Shown here: one piece after another, positions 1 through 7,248 of the stretch
Layout of the letters: each line of letters starts with the position of its first letter
Numbering within the stretch: position 1 is the stretch's first letter
Origin: CAZBWE01 sp964440735
GTDB lineage: Bacteria > Planctomycetota > Phycisphaerae > Sedimentisphaerales > Anaerobacaceae
Assembly: GCA_964440735.1 (NCBI GenBank)
Contig: CAYTTK010000015.1
Location: 1-28,323 of the forward strand
Direction: 5' to 3'
DNA: 28,323 nucleotides
Program-made: the position numbers and the translations under genes
The notes under the pieces: model-generated
What the model was told of the DNA's origin: nothing
Seen by the model: the letters and a program-made list of their open reading frames with translations, nothing else
Databases searched by the model: none

Positions 1-1
1 A

Positions 2-61
2 AAAAACGTAGCCAGAACCGGAACAATCGCCATTCCCCGGCAGGCAAAAACCGAGCCGTGA
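2..61 (+). CDS. Possible C-terminal end of an upstream gene
   Basis: From base 2 an open frame runs 19 codons to a TGA at 59-61 and ends in RQAKTEP. It has no start in the window, so it could be the tail of a gene lying to the left. Such a short stretch is also expected by chance. A weak inverted repeat (CGAGCC at 52-57, GGCTCG at 70-75) follows it. I do not recognise the product. Confidence 0.2.
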   Translation, partial: KNVARTGTIAIPRQAKTEP

Positions 62-128
62 AGACCGGTGGCTCGTCGCTCATACCTTGTGAACCGTGAC
101 TCGATATACGGTTTTCTGGAATTCTATT

Positions 129-157
129 TTGACAATTTGAGGCTTTTTTGGTATAAT
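129..157 (+). promoter_or_regulatory. Perfect consensus sigma-70 type promoter
   Basis: TTGACA at 129-134, a spacer of exactly 17 bases, and TATAAT at 152-157. The -10 is also extended (TGG directly before it). The start of transcription would fall near 164, giving an untranslated leader of about 58 bases before the GLUG-protein start at 222. Both hexamers match consensus fully, which is uncommon in a natural promoter and predicts strong constitutive expression. Confidence 0.8.
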
Positions 158-221
158 GCTATGCAGATTTGGAGGCAGAGACGCACATTCAAATACCGTT
201 TTTAGGAGTGAGCAGAAGATT

Positions 222-1256
222 ATGAGCAGCAAATCTGTAATTCTGAGCCTTTTGGTAGCCATTGGTCTGCTTGCCAGCGTCTGTTTTTCCAAATACTCCG
301 GTGGCACGGGTGAGCCGAATAACCCATATCTTATCGAAACACCGAATGACCTTAATTCAATTGGTTTGAATGTTGAGGATTTCAACAAGTGTTTTTTAAT
401 GGTTGCGGATATAAATCTCGTAGGCTTCACCGGTGAACAGTTCAATATAATCGGGCCCAATTCGACAACCCCTTTCACTGGAGTATTTGACGGGAACGGG
501 CATACGATTTCAAATTTCACATATGAAAGCAATGATTTTGGGTTTTGGGTAGGACTCTTCGGGTATATTGACGACCCATGTGCCCAAGTTCGAGATTTAG
601 GATTGGTCGAACCCTGTGTTGCAGGATTTAGAAACGTAGGTGCGATAGTCGGGAATATCGAGAGAGGAGGTGTGTCACGGTGCTTTGCCACAGGAGGAAG
701 TGTTAGCGGCACGCATGTTACGGGGGGGGTGGTGGGGGCGAATTGGTTTGGGGAAGTCGTAGAGAGCTATTCTACGAGCAACGTGGTTGGTGAATATGAG
801 GTTGGTGGATTGGTGGGATATGTCGAATGCGGCAGTGTTGCTGACTGCTATTCATGTGGAAGTGTCAGTGGATTTCAAACAGTGGGAGGTTTGTTAGGAG
901 AGAACAATTACGGCATCGTAGTCAACTGTTATGCAAGGGGGGAGGTGTCTGGAGAGACTGCTGTAGGTGGGCTCATTGGGCGCCGTGAGTTTGCAGTAAT
1001 AGAGCATTCTTTCTGGGATGTGAATAGCAGTGGTGAGCCGAACAGCGCTGGAGGCACTGGCTTGACAACAGCCCAAATGCAGATGAGAAACACCTTTGCC
1101 TATGCCGGTTGGGACATGGTCAATGTCTGGGATATCGGTGAGAATCAGACGTATCCGTTTTTGCGCACGCATTTACCGTCGGATATCAATAAAGATGATG
1201 GGACAAACTTCTACGACCTTGCTATATTGGCTGGGCACTGGCTGGACGAAAAATAG
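222..1256 (+). CDS. Secreted GLUG-repeat protein with dockerin-like C-terminal tail
   Basis: A 344-residue protein. The start at 222 is preferred over the in-frame ATG at 156, which lies inside the promoter -10; AGGAG sits at 204-208, 13 bases upstream. The N-terminus (MSSKSVILSLLVAIGLLASV) is a signal peptide. It is followed by the YSGGTGEPNNPYLI segment typical of GLUG proteins, then about five GLUG-type repeats of the form GGLVG..., C[YF]..G.VSG, expected to fold as a right-handed beta helix. The C-terminus DINKDDGTNFYDLAILAGHW is a single dockerin-type-I-like half-repeat with Asp residues that could bind calcium, common at the ends of planctomycete exported proteins. The likely role is cell-surface or extracellular adhesion or scaffolding; the ligand is unknown. 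It is a paralog of the protein at 26830-28317, sharing the GENQTYPFLRTHL segment. Confidence 0.85.
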   Translation: MSSKSVILSLLVAIGLLASVCFSKYSGGTGEPNNPYLIETPNDLNSIGLNVEDFNKCFLMVADINLVGFTGEQFNIIGPNSTTPFTGVFDGNGHTISNFTYESNDFGFWVGLFGYIDDPCAQVRDLGLVEPCVAGFRNVGAIVGNIERGGVSRCFATGGSVSGTHVTGGVVGANWFGEVVESYSTSNVVGEYEVGGLVGYVECGSVADCYSCGSVSGFQTVGGLLGENNYGIVVNCYARGEVSGETAVGGLIGRREFAVIEHSFWDVNSSGEPNSAGGTGLTTAQMQMRNTFAYAGWDMVNVWDIGENQTYPFLRTHLPSDINKDDGTNFYDLAILAGHWLDEK

Positions 1257-1369
1257 AATCGCTTTACTTCGGCAGACGGATTAGCTTAAAGCCCTATTTG
1301 CCTAATGTAACCTCATAACATCATTCAGGGCATAACACTCATCCACAAATTGCGGGCAAATTTAATTCC

Positions 1370-1397
1370 TTGCCTGATAGGAGTATCTTTATATAAT
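1370..1397 (+). promoter_or_regulatory. Candidate ilvC promoter
   Basis: TTGCCT at 1370-1375, 16-base spacer, TATAAT at 1392-1397. It lies about 85 bases ahead of the ilvC start. No T-box or leader-peptide attenuator was recognised in the leader, and no other long feature in 1257-1483. Confidence 0.5.
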
Positions 1398-1483
1398 ATG
1401 AATCTTGCGATTTTTAGCTGAGAAAAACAGAAACTAAATTCAGCAAACTCTGTCAAACATTATATAGAAAGGAGAAAATAACC

Positions 1484-2488
1484 ATGGAGGCTAAAATTTA
1501 TTATGAAAAGGACGCCCCGATTGATGCGTTGAAGGGCAAAAATGTTGCGGTGATTGGTTACGGCAGCCAGGGCCACGCCCACAGCCTGAATTTGCGTGAC
1601 AACGGAATCAAAGTGGCGGTGGCCGAGCTGAAAGGAACTGACAACTATAAACTCGCCCAGAAACATGGTTTCACGCCGACCGATATAAAGACAGCTATGG
1701 ATGGAGCTGCATTGATTATCGTAACGCTGCCGGATGAAATTCAGGCGAAGGTCTACGCTGAGCAGATTGCCCCTAATCTTGTTGCAGGCCAGACGCTCGG
1801 GTTTTGCCATGGCTTCAATATTCACTTCAGGTATATTGTGCCGCCGGATGACGTCAACGTGGTGATGATTGCTCCGAAGGGCCCCGGCCATCTCGTTCGC
1901 AGTGAGTTTGAAAAGGGCGGCGGTGTAGCGAATCTGATAGCCATTCAGCAGGATAAAACCGGCGATGCAAAGCAGATTGCCCTTGCCTGGGGCAATGGTA
2001 TCGGCGGAGCCCGGGCAGGTATCATTGAAACCACATTCAAAGAAGAAACTGAAACGGACCTTTTCGGTGAGCAGTGCGTTCTCTGTGGGGGCCTTACCGC
2101 ACTTATTAAAGCCGGTTTTGAAACGCTGGTGGAAGCAGGTTACCAGCCGGAACTGGCCTACTTTGAATGTATGCACGAGGTAAAGCTGATTGTCGACCTT
2201 ATGTATCAGGGCGGAATGAGCTATATGAGATACAGCATATCCAACACCGCCGAATACGGCGATTTGACTCGCGGGTCGAGAATTATCACCGAGCAAACCA
2301 AGGCAGAAATGAAAAAGATATTATCCGAGATTACTTCCGGCAAATTCGCCGAAGAATGGGTAAACGAGTACCAGTCGGGACTCAAAAATTTTAATCAGCT
2401 TTACGAAAAAGACTACAATAGCCGGCTGGAAACGGTTGGTAGAAAGCTGCGCAAGATGATGAAGTGGATAGACGCAAAGGAAGTATAA
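1484..2488 (+). CDS. ilvC: Ketol-acid reductoisomerase (class I)
   Basis: Converts acetolactate or acetohydroxybutyrate to the dihydroxy acids of the valine, leucine and isoleucine pathway, using Mg2+ and NAD(P)H. The 334-residue length is that of class I enzymes. The Rossmann motif GYGSQGHAHSLNLRD is at residues 25-39. The metal-binding helix region ETDLFGEQCVLCGG and the C-terminal YSISNTAEYGD segment are both present. AAAGGAG at 1468-1474 precedes the ATG by 9 bases. The cofactor loop AELKGTDNY (residues 47-55) lacks the usual Arg and Ser-x-Ser that bind the NADPH phosphate and carries acidic residues instead, so NADH use is possible (inference). Neither ilvB nor ilvN is next to it in the window. 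The gene is followed after 5 bases by a lipoprotein gene. Confidence 0.97.
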   Translation: MEAKIYYEKDAPIDALKGKNVAVIGYGSQGHAHSLNLRDNGIKVAVAELKGTDNYKLAQKHGFTPTDIKTAMDGAALIIVTLPDEIQAKVYAEQIAPNLVAGQTLGFCHGFNIHFRYIVPPDDVNVVMIAPKGPGHLVRSEFEKGGGVANLIAIQQDKTGDAKQIALAWGNGIGGARAGIIETTFKEETETDLFGEQCVLCGGLTALIKAGFETLVEAGYQPELAYFECMHEVKLIVDLMYQGGMSYMRYSISNTAEYGDLTRGSRIITEQTKAEMKKILSEITSGKFAEEWVNEYQSGLKNFNQLYEKDYNSRLETVGRKLRKMMKWIDAKEV

Positions 2489-2493
2489 AGAAA

Positions 2494-2593
2494 ATGCAAA
2501 ACGAAAAATGCAAAACTAAAACCGAAAAACCTAAAATTCTCAACATTGGATTATGGTTTTTCATTTTTGGTTTTCAATTTTTGTTTATTTTGG
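2494..2593 (+). repeat. Heptameric repeat tract inside the lipoprotein 5' end
   Basis: Reads as consecutive 7-base units (ATGCAAA, ACGAAAA, ATGCAAA, ACTAAAA, CCGAAAA) and then as T-rich units (ATGGTTT, TTCATTT, TTGGTTT, TCAATTT). The second half is roughly the reverse complement of the first. Same type as the intergenic tracts at 3851-3906 and 10047-10123. Confidence 0.55.
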
Positions 2594-3393
2594 GTTTGTG
2601 CGGTTGCTCCTCCATAGTGTCACCATATATCGTATCTGTGCGGAAGGAGCTTCCCTCTGATGCAAATCTCTCCGACAGTTACGACAAAATAGAACTAAAG
2701 CAAAGCGGTGCTCTTAATGTGCTGCCTATAATTCACAAACCTGAATCTGAGCTGCTTAGCCAGAGCAGAAGCGTCGTAGCTTCGTCTGGGCAGAGCAAAA
2801 ATGGCTACAAAACGTGGTTTAATATGGTCGCCTTTGACGAAAATAAACTGACTGCAAAACGAAAGTATTTCTTTCTGGTGGATGAAAAGGTCAAGCGGCT
2901 GCCGGGCAGGTTTAAAAGATTCCTGGGTGAGCCCAAACAAGGCCTTATGTTTGACAGTCAAACGGTTCTGGAAAAAGCAGCTCTTGGTAAGCTCTACACC
3001 TCTGAAAATTCAGGGCAAATAGCAATACTAAAGCAGGTTTTGAAAAACTTACGCAGAGACATAGATGAGCTCGGTGAAGGGAGAGACGAGCTTGGTTCGG
3101 ATAATAAAAATCTTGCTGTTTCCGGATTGCTTATCAATCAAGTGTTCACGACGGTTTTATATACTCTAAATAATTCGCCCGCTCAGACGGCAATGCTCGG
3201 CGAAGAAAGCGGTGTTGAGTTCAACCACATGAGCTTTGGTAAAGGCAAAATACGAATGCTCGTTGAGGGTGATATCATTACGGTCAAAATCAGGATAGGC
3301 GCATTTGTAGATATGCTCGAAGAAAAAGTCCAGCGACTGGCTGCCGAAGAAGAAGTTAAAAGCAACGATTTAATAAATAATACACCCCGTTAG
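2494..3393 (+). CDS. Putative lipoprotein of unknown function
   Basis: A 299-residue protein. The ATG at 2494, 5 bases after the ilvC stop, is chosen because AAGGAAG (2476-2482) stands in front of it; a start at 2464 would overlap ilvC. The N-terminus has a charged stretch, then the hydrophobic run WFFIFGFQFLFILGL and a lipobox ending LCGC, with Cys38 as the probable lipidated residue. The mature part is hydrophilic, with no motif I recognise. Two weakly helical charged stretches are visible (around LKNLRRDIDELGEGRDELG and DMLEEKVQRLAAEEE). The first about 100 bases of the gene show a 7-base A-rich then T-rich periodicity, so the signal peptide appears to be encoded by repeat DNA. The stop codon lies in the left arm of the palindrome at 3384-3442. 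Confidence 0.75.
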   Translation: MQNEKCKTKTEKPKILNIGLWFFIFGFQFLFILGLCGCSSIVSPYIVSVRKELPSDANLSDSYDKIELKQSGALNVLPIIHKPESELLSQSRSVVASSGQSKNGYKTWFNMVAFDENKLTAKRKYFFLVDEKVKRLPGRFKRFLGEPKQGLMFDSQTVLEKAALGKLYTSENSGQIAILKQVLKNLRRDIDELGEGRDELGSDNKNLAVSGLLINQVFTTVLYTLNNSPAQTAMLGEESGVEFNHMSFGKGKIRMLVEGDIITVKIRIGAFVDMLEEKVQRLAAEEEVKSNDLINNTPR

Positions 3394-3442
3394 AAATTTT
3401 TTTTACTGTATTATAACCCTGTTATAGATTTTCTAACGGGGT
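3384..3442. repeat. Palindromic repeat, ACCCCGTTAGAAA arms
   Basis: ACCCCGTTAGAAA at 3384-3396 and its exact reverse complement TTTCTAACGGGGT at 3430-3442, a 13-base inverted repeat with a 33-base AT-rich centre. It lies between the converging lipoprotein gene and rnpB and overlaps the stop codon of the former. A T-run follows the left arm on the plus strand, and rnpB transcripts enter it on the other strand, so it may act as a two-way terminator. A second copy with a short loop lies at 7081-7109. Confidence 0.7.
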
Positions 3443-3450
3443 AAATAAAA

Positions 3451-3850
3451 AAGAGCGGGTCTGTAAGCCGAGTTCTGTAATCGACGGCCATTTATCTTGA
3501 CCAACTGTTGCCAGTTGGCTCTCCCGATATATCAGGAAGCGACCTACCTGCCGGCTGAATCCGCCATAGGCGGGCTCATACTTGGGCCAAGTTATACCAG
3601 CTGTTTGGTCTTGCAGGCGGTGGGGTTTACCCTGCCAGCACCGTCACCGGCACTGCGGTGCGCTCTTACCGCACCATTTCACCATTGCCTGTGCCTATAA
3701 AGGACGTCGGCTGTGTATTTTCTGTGGCACTTTCCCGCGGGTTGCCCCGGGTGGCCGTTAACCACCACCGTTGCCCTGTCCTGCTCGGACTTTCCTCCCC
3801 CGTTTCTGTCTTCGACAGAAGACCCGGGGGCGACCGCCCGACCCACTCTT
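3451..3850 (-). ncRNA. rnpB: RNase P RNA (bacterial class A)
   Basis: The catalytic RNA of RNase P, which trims tRNA 5' ends. Read on the minus strand, the 5' end AAGAGTGGGTC (3850-3840) pairs over 11 positions with the 3' end GACCCGCTCTT (3461-3451), forming helix P1 with one G-U pair. That pairing sets the boundaries and gives a 400-base RNA. The conserved core is present: GAGGAAAGTCCGAGC (reverse of 3783-3797), the GGTAAACCCC of the L15 loop that binds tRNA CCA (near 3620-3630), and ACAGAACTCGGCTTA near the 3' end. A T-rich stretch follows the 3' end. It lies downstream of nadB on the same strand. I found no strong promoter directly in front; the upstream DNA is a heptad repeat tract. Confidence 0.97.
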
Positions 3851-3906
3851 TTCAATTTATTATTTACTATTTACTATCGATAATTGTTCTACCAATCGTC
3901 AGTTAT
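3851..3906. repeat. Intergenic heptameric repeat tract
   Basis: Consecutive 7-base units TTCAATT, TATTATT, TACTATT, TACTATC, GATAATT, GTTCTAC, CAATCGT, CAGTTAT directly abutting the rnpB 5' end. The rnpB promoter must therefore lie within or beyond it; TAATAA is at the right distance for a -10. The rest of the gap to nadB (3907-4000) holds nothing I recognise. Confidence 0.6.
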
Positions 3907-4000
3907 TATAACAAAAACTCGCTCCATTTTCCATCTCGATTTCGGATTTCCACAGCAGTTACCCTCCGCCTGAATCACACCGCAAATTACCACATTCTAA

Positions 4001-5617
4001 TTACAATGGCCTTGAAACCTCGATATGCTTTTTGAAGTGCATATCGTCGGCTTCGGGGAAGTCGGTTCTGAAATGAACGCCTCGACTTTCCTGGCGCATT
4101 TGCGCGGATTTAGCTATAAGCAGACAAATGGTGAGCATATTCTGGCACTCCCAGCCCTGGGGCGAATCAAAGATTTTGTCCATTACATATCGCTGCCAGA
4201 ACTTAATAATTTCCTGGCATTCTGTAAGCGGCTGGTTGCTTCGGGTGATGCCGACATTTCTCCACATAAGAGCCCGAAGTGAGTTTCTAATATCCGAGGT
4301 ATCCAATCTAGTGCGGTTAGAATACGGGACTTGATATTTTATTCGAGGATGCCTGACGTGCGAGACAGTATTTTCCTTGTTCAGTAAAACCGATTGTCCG
4401 GCTATTTTACCGAAAACCAGTCCTTCAAGCAGTGAATTGCTGCCGAGACCATTTGCACCGTGCAGACCGGTGGATGCAACCTCACCACAGGCATAAAGAT
4501 TTCCTATACTTGTTGCAGCTCTGGAATCGGTGTTCACTCCGCCAATCATATAATGCGCGCTGGGACGAACAGGAATTAAATCTTTACTTACATCTATATC
4601 GAAACTTTCGCACAATTGGCTGATAAAAGGGAATCTTTTGGCAAAGTAGTCTTTATCAAAGTGCCGAACGTCCAGATAAACATGTGTCGATTCAGTTTTG
4701 CGCATTTGCTCAAGGATAGCTCGGCTGACTATGTCACGCGGAGCAAGCTCAGCGGCTTCGTGATAGTCTTTCATAAACGGCCGGCCCTTATTATCCAGCA
4801 GGACGGCCCCTTCGCCGCGGAGTGTCTCAGTTATCAGTGCCCGCGTAGCTCCTGCGACATATAAGGTAGTCGGATGGAATTGTATGAACTCCAAATCCTG
4901 CAATGTAGCACCGGCCCGGTAAGCCATAGCCAGACCATCGCCGGTAGCAACCTCCGGGTTTGTAGTTTCACGATAGAGTTGACCGACTCCGCCGGATGCT
5001 AAAATCGTATTCACGGCCCAGATTATCTGAGGTCCTCTTTGTTTGTCGTTACCAATTATTCCTATACACTGGTTGTCTTTGTTGATGAGTAAATCTATTG
5101 TGTAAAAGTTTTCAATTATTTTAATATTTGGACTTTGTCTGACTTTTTTTATGAGTGTTTCGGCGATAATTCTGCCGGTTTCATCGCCGTGAGCATGGGC
5201 GACGCGGGGGTAAGAGTGGCCACCTTCGAGCGTCGTAGCTATATGGCCGTCAATTAAATCAAAATCAGCCCCCCAGCGAAGCAGTTGCTCAACGAGCTGA
5301 GGTCCCTGGCGAACAACCAACTCTACTATGCGTTCGTCACATATCCCACAGCCGGTGTTAAGAGTATCAGCCATGTGTGATTCAAAGGTATCTGACTTAT
5401 CGAGTGCCGAGGCAATGCCGCCTTGCGCTTTGAAAGTGTTGCTGTTTTCCAGAGTATCCTTGCAGACAATGATGATATTTTGCTGCTCGGCCGCCTCGAT
5501 AGCTGCGCGGAGGCCCGCAACGCCGGCTCCAATAACCAGACAATCGGTGAAAAGCTGGTGCGTGGAAATAGAGTCGATATTTACCAGATAACGTCTAAAT
5601 TCCGGATTGCCAGTCAT
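4001..5617 (-). CDS. nadB: L-aspartate oxidase
   Basis: FAD-dependent oxidation of L-aspartate to iminoaspartate, the first step of de novo NAD synthesis, feeding quinolinate synthase NadA. At 538 residues it has the usual length. The FAD-binding GAGVAGLRAAIEA starts at residue 30. The AQGGIA segment (64-69), GGHSYPRVAHAHGDETG, the substrate-loop FIQFHPTTLY, TETLRGEGA, HYMIGGV and the C-terminal ESRGVHFRTDFPEAD are all typical of NadB rather than succinate dehydrogenase. It starts 13 bases after the stop of the lipoprotein gene at 5631-6287, so the two are probably co-transcribed; the ribosome site is weak (GTAATAAG). No nadA or nadC is in the window. Confidence 0.97.
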   Translation of the reverse strand: MTGNPEFRRYLVNIDSISTHQLFTDCLVIGAGVAGLRAAIEAAEQQNIIIVCKDTLENSNTFKAQGGIASALDKSDTFESHMADTLNTGCGICDERIVELVVRQGPQLVEQLLRWGADFDLIDGHIATTLEGGHSYPRVAHAHGDETGRIIAETLIKKVRQSPNIKIIENFYTIDLLINKDNQCIGIIGNDKQRGPQIIWAVNTILASGGVGQLYRETTNPEVATGDGLAMAYRAGATLQDLEFIQFHPTTLYVAGATRALITETLRGEGAVLLDNKGRPFMKDYHEAAELAPRDIVSRAILEQMRKTESTHVYLDVRHFDKDYFAKRFPFISQLCESFDIDVSKDLIPVRPSAHYMIGGVNTDSRAATSIGNLYACGEVASTGLHGANGLGSNSLLEGLVFGKIAGQSVLLNKENTVSHVRHPRIKYQVPYSNRTRLDTSDIRNSLRALMWRNVGITRSNQPLTECQEIIKFWQRYVMDKIFDSPQGWECQNMLTICLLIAKSAQMRQESRGVHFRTDFPEADDMHFKKHIEVSRPL

Positions 5618-5630
5618 AACTTATTACTTT

Positions 5631-6287
5631 TTATCTACTTTTCTCTTGGGCTTTGTTAGGTTCAGAAACAAGAATCTCGTTTGGCTCTTTGGTTTTTTGA
5701 CGGTTCAAAGCTACTTCATCGGTGAATACTCTATCATCATCGGCATATTTGAGGACAAATGCCTGAAGTTCCTTAGTCGAGGCTGTTAAAATAGGTTTGT
5801 CTTCGATTGATGTATGTTCTACAGCATTGGGGTTTTCCTTAAGAAGCTCTTTCATTTCATCATCGTCTGTTAATCTCATTGTCAACTGAGATTCGATGGA
5901 ATCAATTTTTATAAATGTATGGGCAGGGACAACAAAAAAAGTGTTGTATGACCATTTTACCTTGTTTGGGTCTGCTTCGTCCCATGGCGGTTCGCTTGGG
6001 TAAACGTCCAGGAAAAGTTTGTTTTTCAGCTTGACCAAACGTGCGACAAACGAGCCTTTTTGGCCCTCATCATCGGAGAAAATAAGTTTGTAAGTTTTTT
6101 CTTGTTCGTTAGGGTCCTTAAACTCCCAAGTCGTCTCAGGGTCGTTGGGGTCATCTACCCAGATGCCGAGCAATTTTTCTTCAAACACTAAATCTTTATC
6201 TGTGTAAAGCGGATGGAGGGACATAACAGGCACACAGCCGCCTAAAATGCCGGCTAATACATAGAAAAGAATCTTTTTAGTTTTCAT
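5631..6287 (-). CDS. Putative lipoprotein, SLHPLYTDKDL family (copy 2)
   Basis: A 218-residue exported lipoprotein of unknown function. The signal peptide ends in the lipobox LGGC with Cys18 as the probable anchor. The mature chain begins with SLHPLYTDKDLVFEEKLLG, almost the same as the neighbour at 6343-6984, followed by alternating strands that suggest a small beta-rich domain; the C-terminal 25 residues are charged and look unstructured. The gene and its neighbour also share the bases in front of the ATG (GGTCTCC read on the plus strand, giving a GGAGACC ribosome site), so they arose by tandem duplication. It is probably in one transcript with nadB, but nothing shows a functional link. Confidence 0.75.
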   Translation of the reverse strand: MKTKKILFYVLAGILGGCVPVMSLHPLYTDKDLVFEEKLLGIWVDDPNDPETTWEFKDPNEQEKTYKLIFSDDEGQKGSFVARLVKLKNKLFLDVYPSEPPWDEADPNKVKWSYNTFFVVPAHTFIKIDSIESQLTMRLTDDDEMKELLKENPNAVEHTSIEDKPILTASTKELQAFVLKYADDDRVFTDEVALNRQKTKEPNEILVSEPNKAQEKSR

Positions 6288-6342
6288 TTTTTGGTCTCCC
6301 TAATATTTTTGCACAATAGTTTATTTGTGTGTCAATAATAGG

Positions 6343-6984
6343 CTATTTCCCCTTACTCTTACTTGGTTCATTTGTGTTTGGCTCAATATTATTATAGTTA
6401 TTAGACTCCTTTGGTAATATTCTCTTAAAAATACTTGGTTTGTCAAACAGAGCCTCATCGTTTATGTTGTCTTTGAAAAATTTCTGCAATTCTTTTGGTG
6501 AAGCTGTAAAAATAATACGGTCATCTACAATTTCCTGCTTCAAAAGATCGGAGTCGATTTCTGATATATCTGCAAATTGCATTTGCAATTTCGATTCCAC
6601 TGCTTTGATTTTGATAAACATATGGCCGGACACAAGAAGTATTGCAGAAAAATCATTGCAATCCTTGTATGATATACCTGAAGATAGATCGAGGAAAAGC
6701 ATATCGTCAAATCTGACTAAATGGGCTATAAATTGAGCATTTTCTTCGCCAGGATTAAAAAAAATTAGGTTATAGGAATTTGCATCTTTACTTTTTTGGA
6801 ATACCAGTGTTGTGTCACCATCAGACCAGGTTCCTAAGAGTTTCTCATCAAATGTTAGATCTTTGTCAGTGTAGAGTGGATGCAAAGAAACTGGAAATTT
6901 CAAATCGGACAGATCTAAATCCAAATCAAAACATCCAATGGGCAGGAAGGCCAAAAGTAGAGGAATAAACTTCTTGAATTTCAT
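6343..6984 (-). CDS. Putative lipoprotein, SLHPLYTDKDL family (copy 1)
   Basis: A 213-residue lipoprotein. The signal peptide MKFKKFIPLLLAFLPIGC has Cys18 as its lipidation site. An Asp/Leu-rich linker (DLDLDLSDL) precedes the conserved SLHPLYTDKDLTFDEKLLGTW segment. Further shared blocks with copy 2 are a phenylalanine-rich strand around HMFIKIKAVESKLQMQF and the ASPKELQKF stretch. AAGGAG stands in front of the ATG on the minus strand. It is first in the run copy 1, copy 2, nadB. Function unknown; probably faces the periplasm from the membrane. Confidence 0.75.
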   Translation of the reverse strand: MKFKKFIPLLLAFLPIGCFDLDLDLSDLKFPVSLHPLYTDKDLTFDEKLLGTWSDGDTTLVFQKSKDANSYNLIFFNPGEENAQFIAHLVRFDDMLFLDLSSGISYKDCNDFSAILLVSGHMFIKIKAVESKLQMQFADISEIDSDLLKQEIVDDRIIFTASPKELQKFFKDNINDEALFDKPSIFKRILPKESNNYNNIEPNTNEPSKSKGK

Positions 6985-7023
6985 TTTTTGGTCTCCTTAA
7001 AATTTTTTGAATTTTGCTTATCT

Positions 7024-7142
7024 CGTTAGAAAGAAAACTCCGTCCTCTGGACGGGGTAAAAAATACATAGCTCCGACTTGCCCCGTTAGAAATAATTTTT
7101 CTAACGGGGTGAATGCTTAAAGTCCCACCCGAGCTTTCTAAC
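7024..7142. repeat. Composite palindromic repeat with GTTAGAAA modules
   Basis: Contains GTTAGAAAG near 7025, a hairpin near 7038-7058 (ACTCCGTCC, loop TCT, GGACGGGGT), a perfect 12-base palindrome (CCCCGTTAGAAA 7081-7092, TTTCTAACGGGG 7098-7109, 5-base loop) and an outward CTTTCTAAC near 7135. On the minus strand the first hairpin is followed by TTTTCTTTCT, so it could terminate or attenuate transcription entering the lipoprotein genes. It shares its arms with the palindrome at 3384-3442. Confidence 0.65.
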
Positions 7143-7248
7143 TGGATCTATTTTCTGAGCTTATGCAGCATTTTACCATTTGTTGGCAGGATAGCAACGG
7201 ATTTATGCTGGATAAAAAATTGATTTGCAAAAGGAGAGCCAAAAAGAG

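Noticed and set aside
80..712. A 210-codon minus-strand open frame
   Set aside because: It covers the promoter and front of the GLUG gene and gives a Pro/Ser-rich translation without any signal or motif.
1460..2296. A 278-codon minus-strand open frame
   Set aside because: It is antisense to ilvC, which is a clear conserved enzyme; the long frame is a by-product of its codon usage.
3497..4035. Two plus-strand open frames (3497-3700 and 3658-4035)
   Set aside because: They lie mostly over the RNase P RNA gene on the other strand, and their translations have no family resemblance.
7225..7248. Extended start of pcm at a TTG
   Set aside because: The AAGGAG ribosome site lies inside that extension and points to the ATG at 7249.
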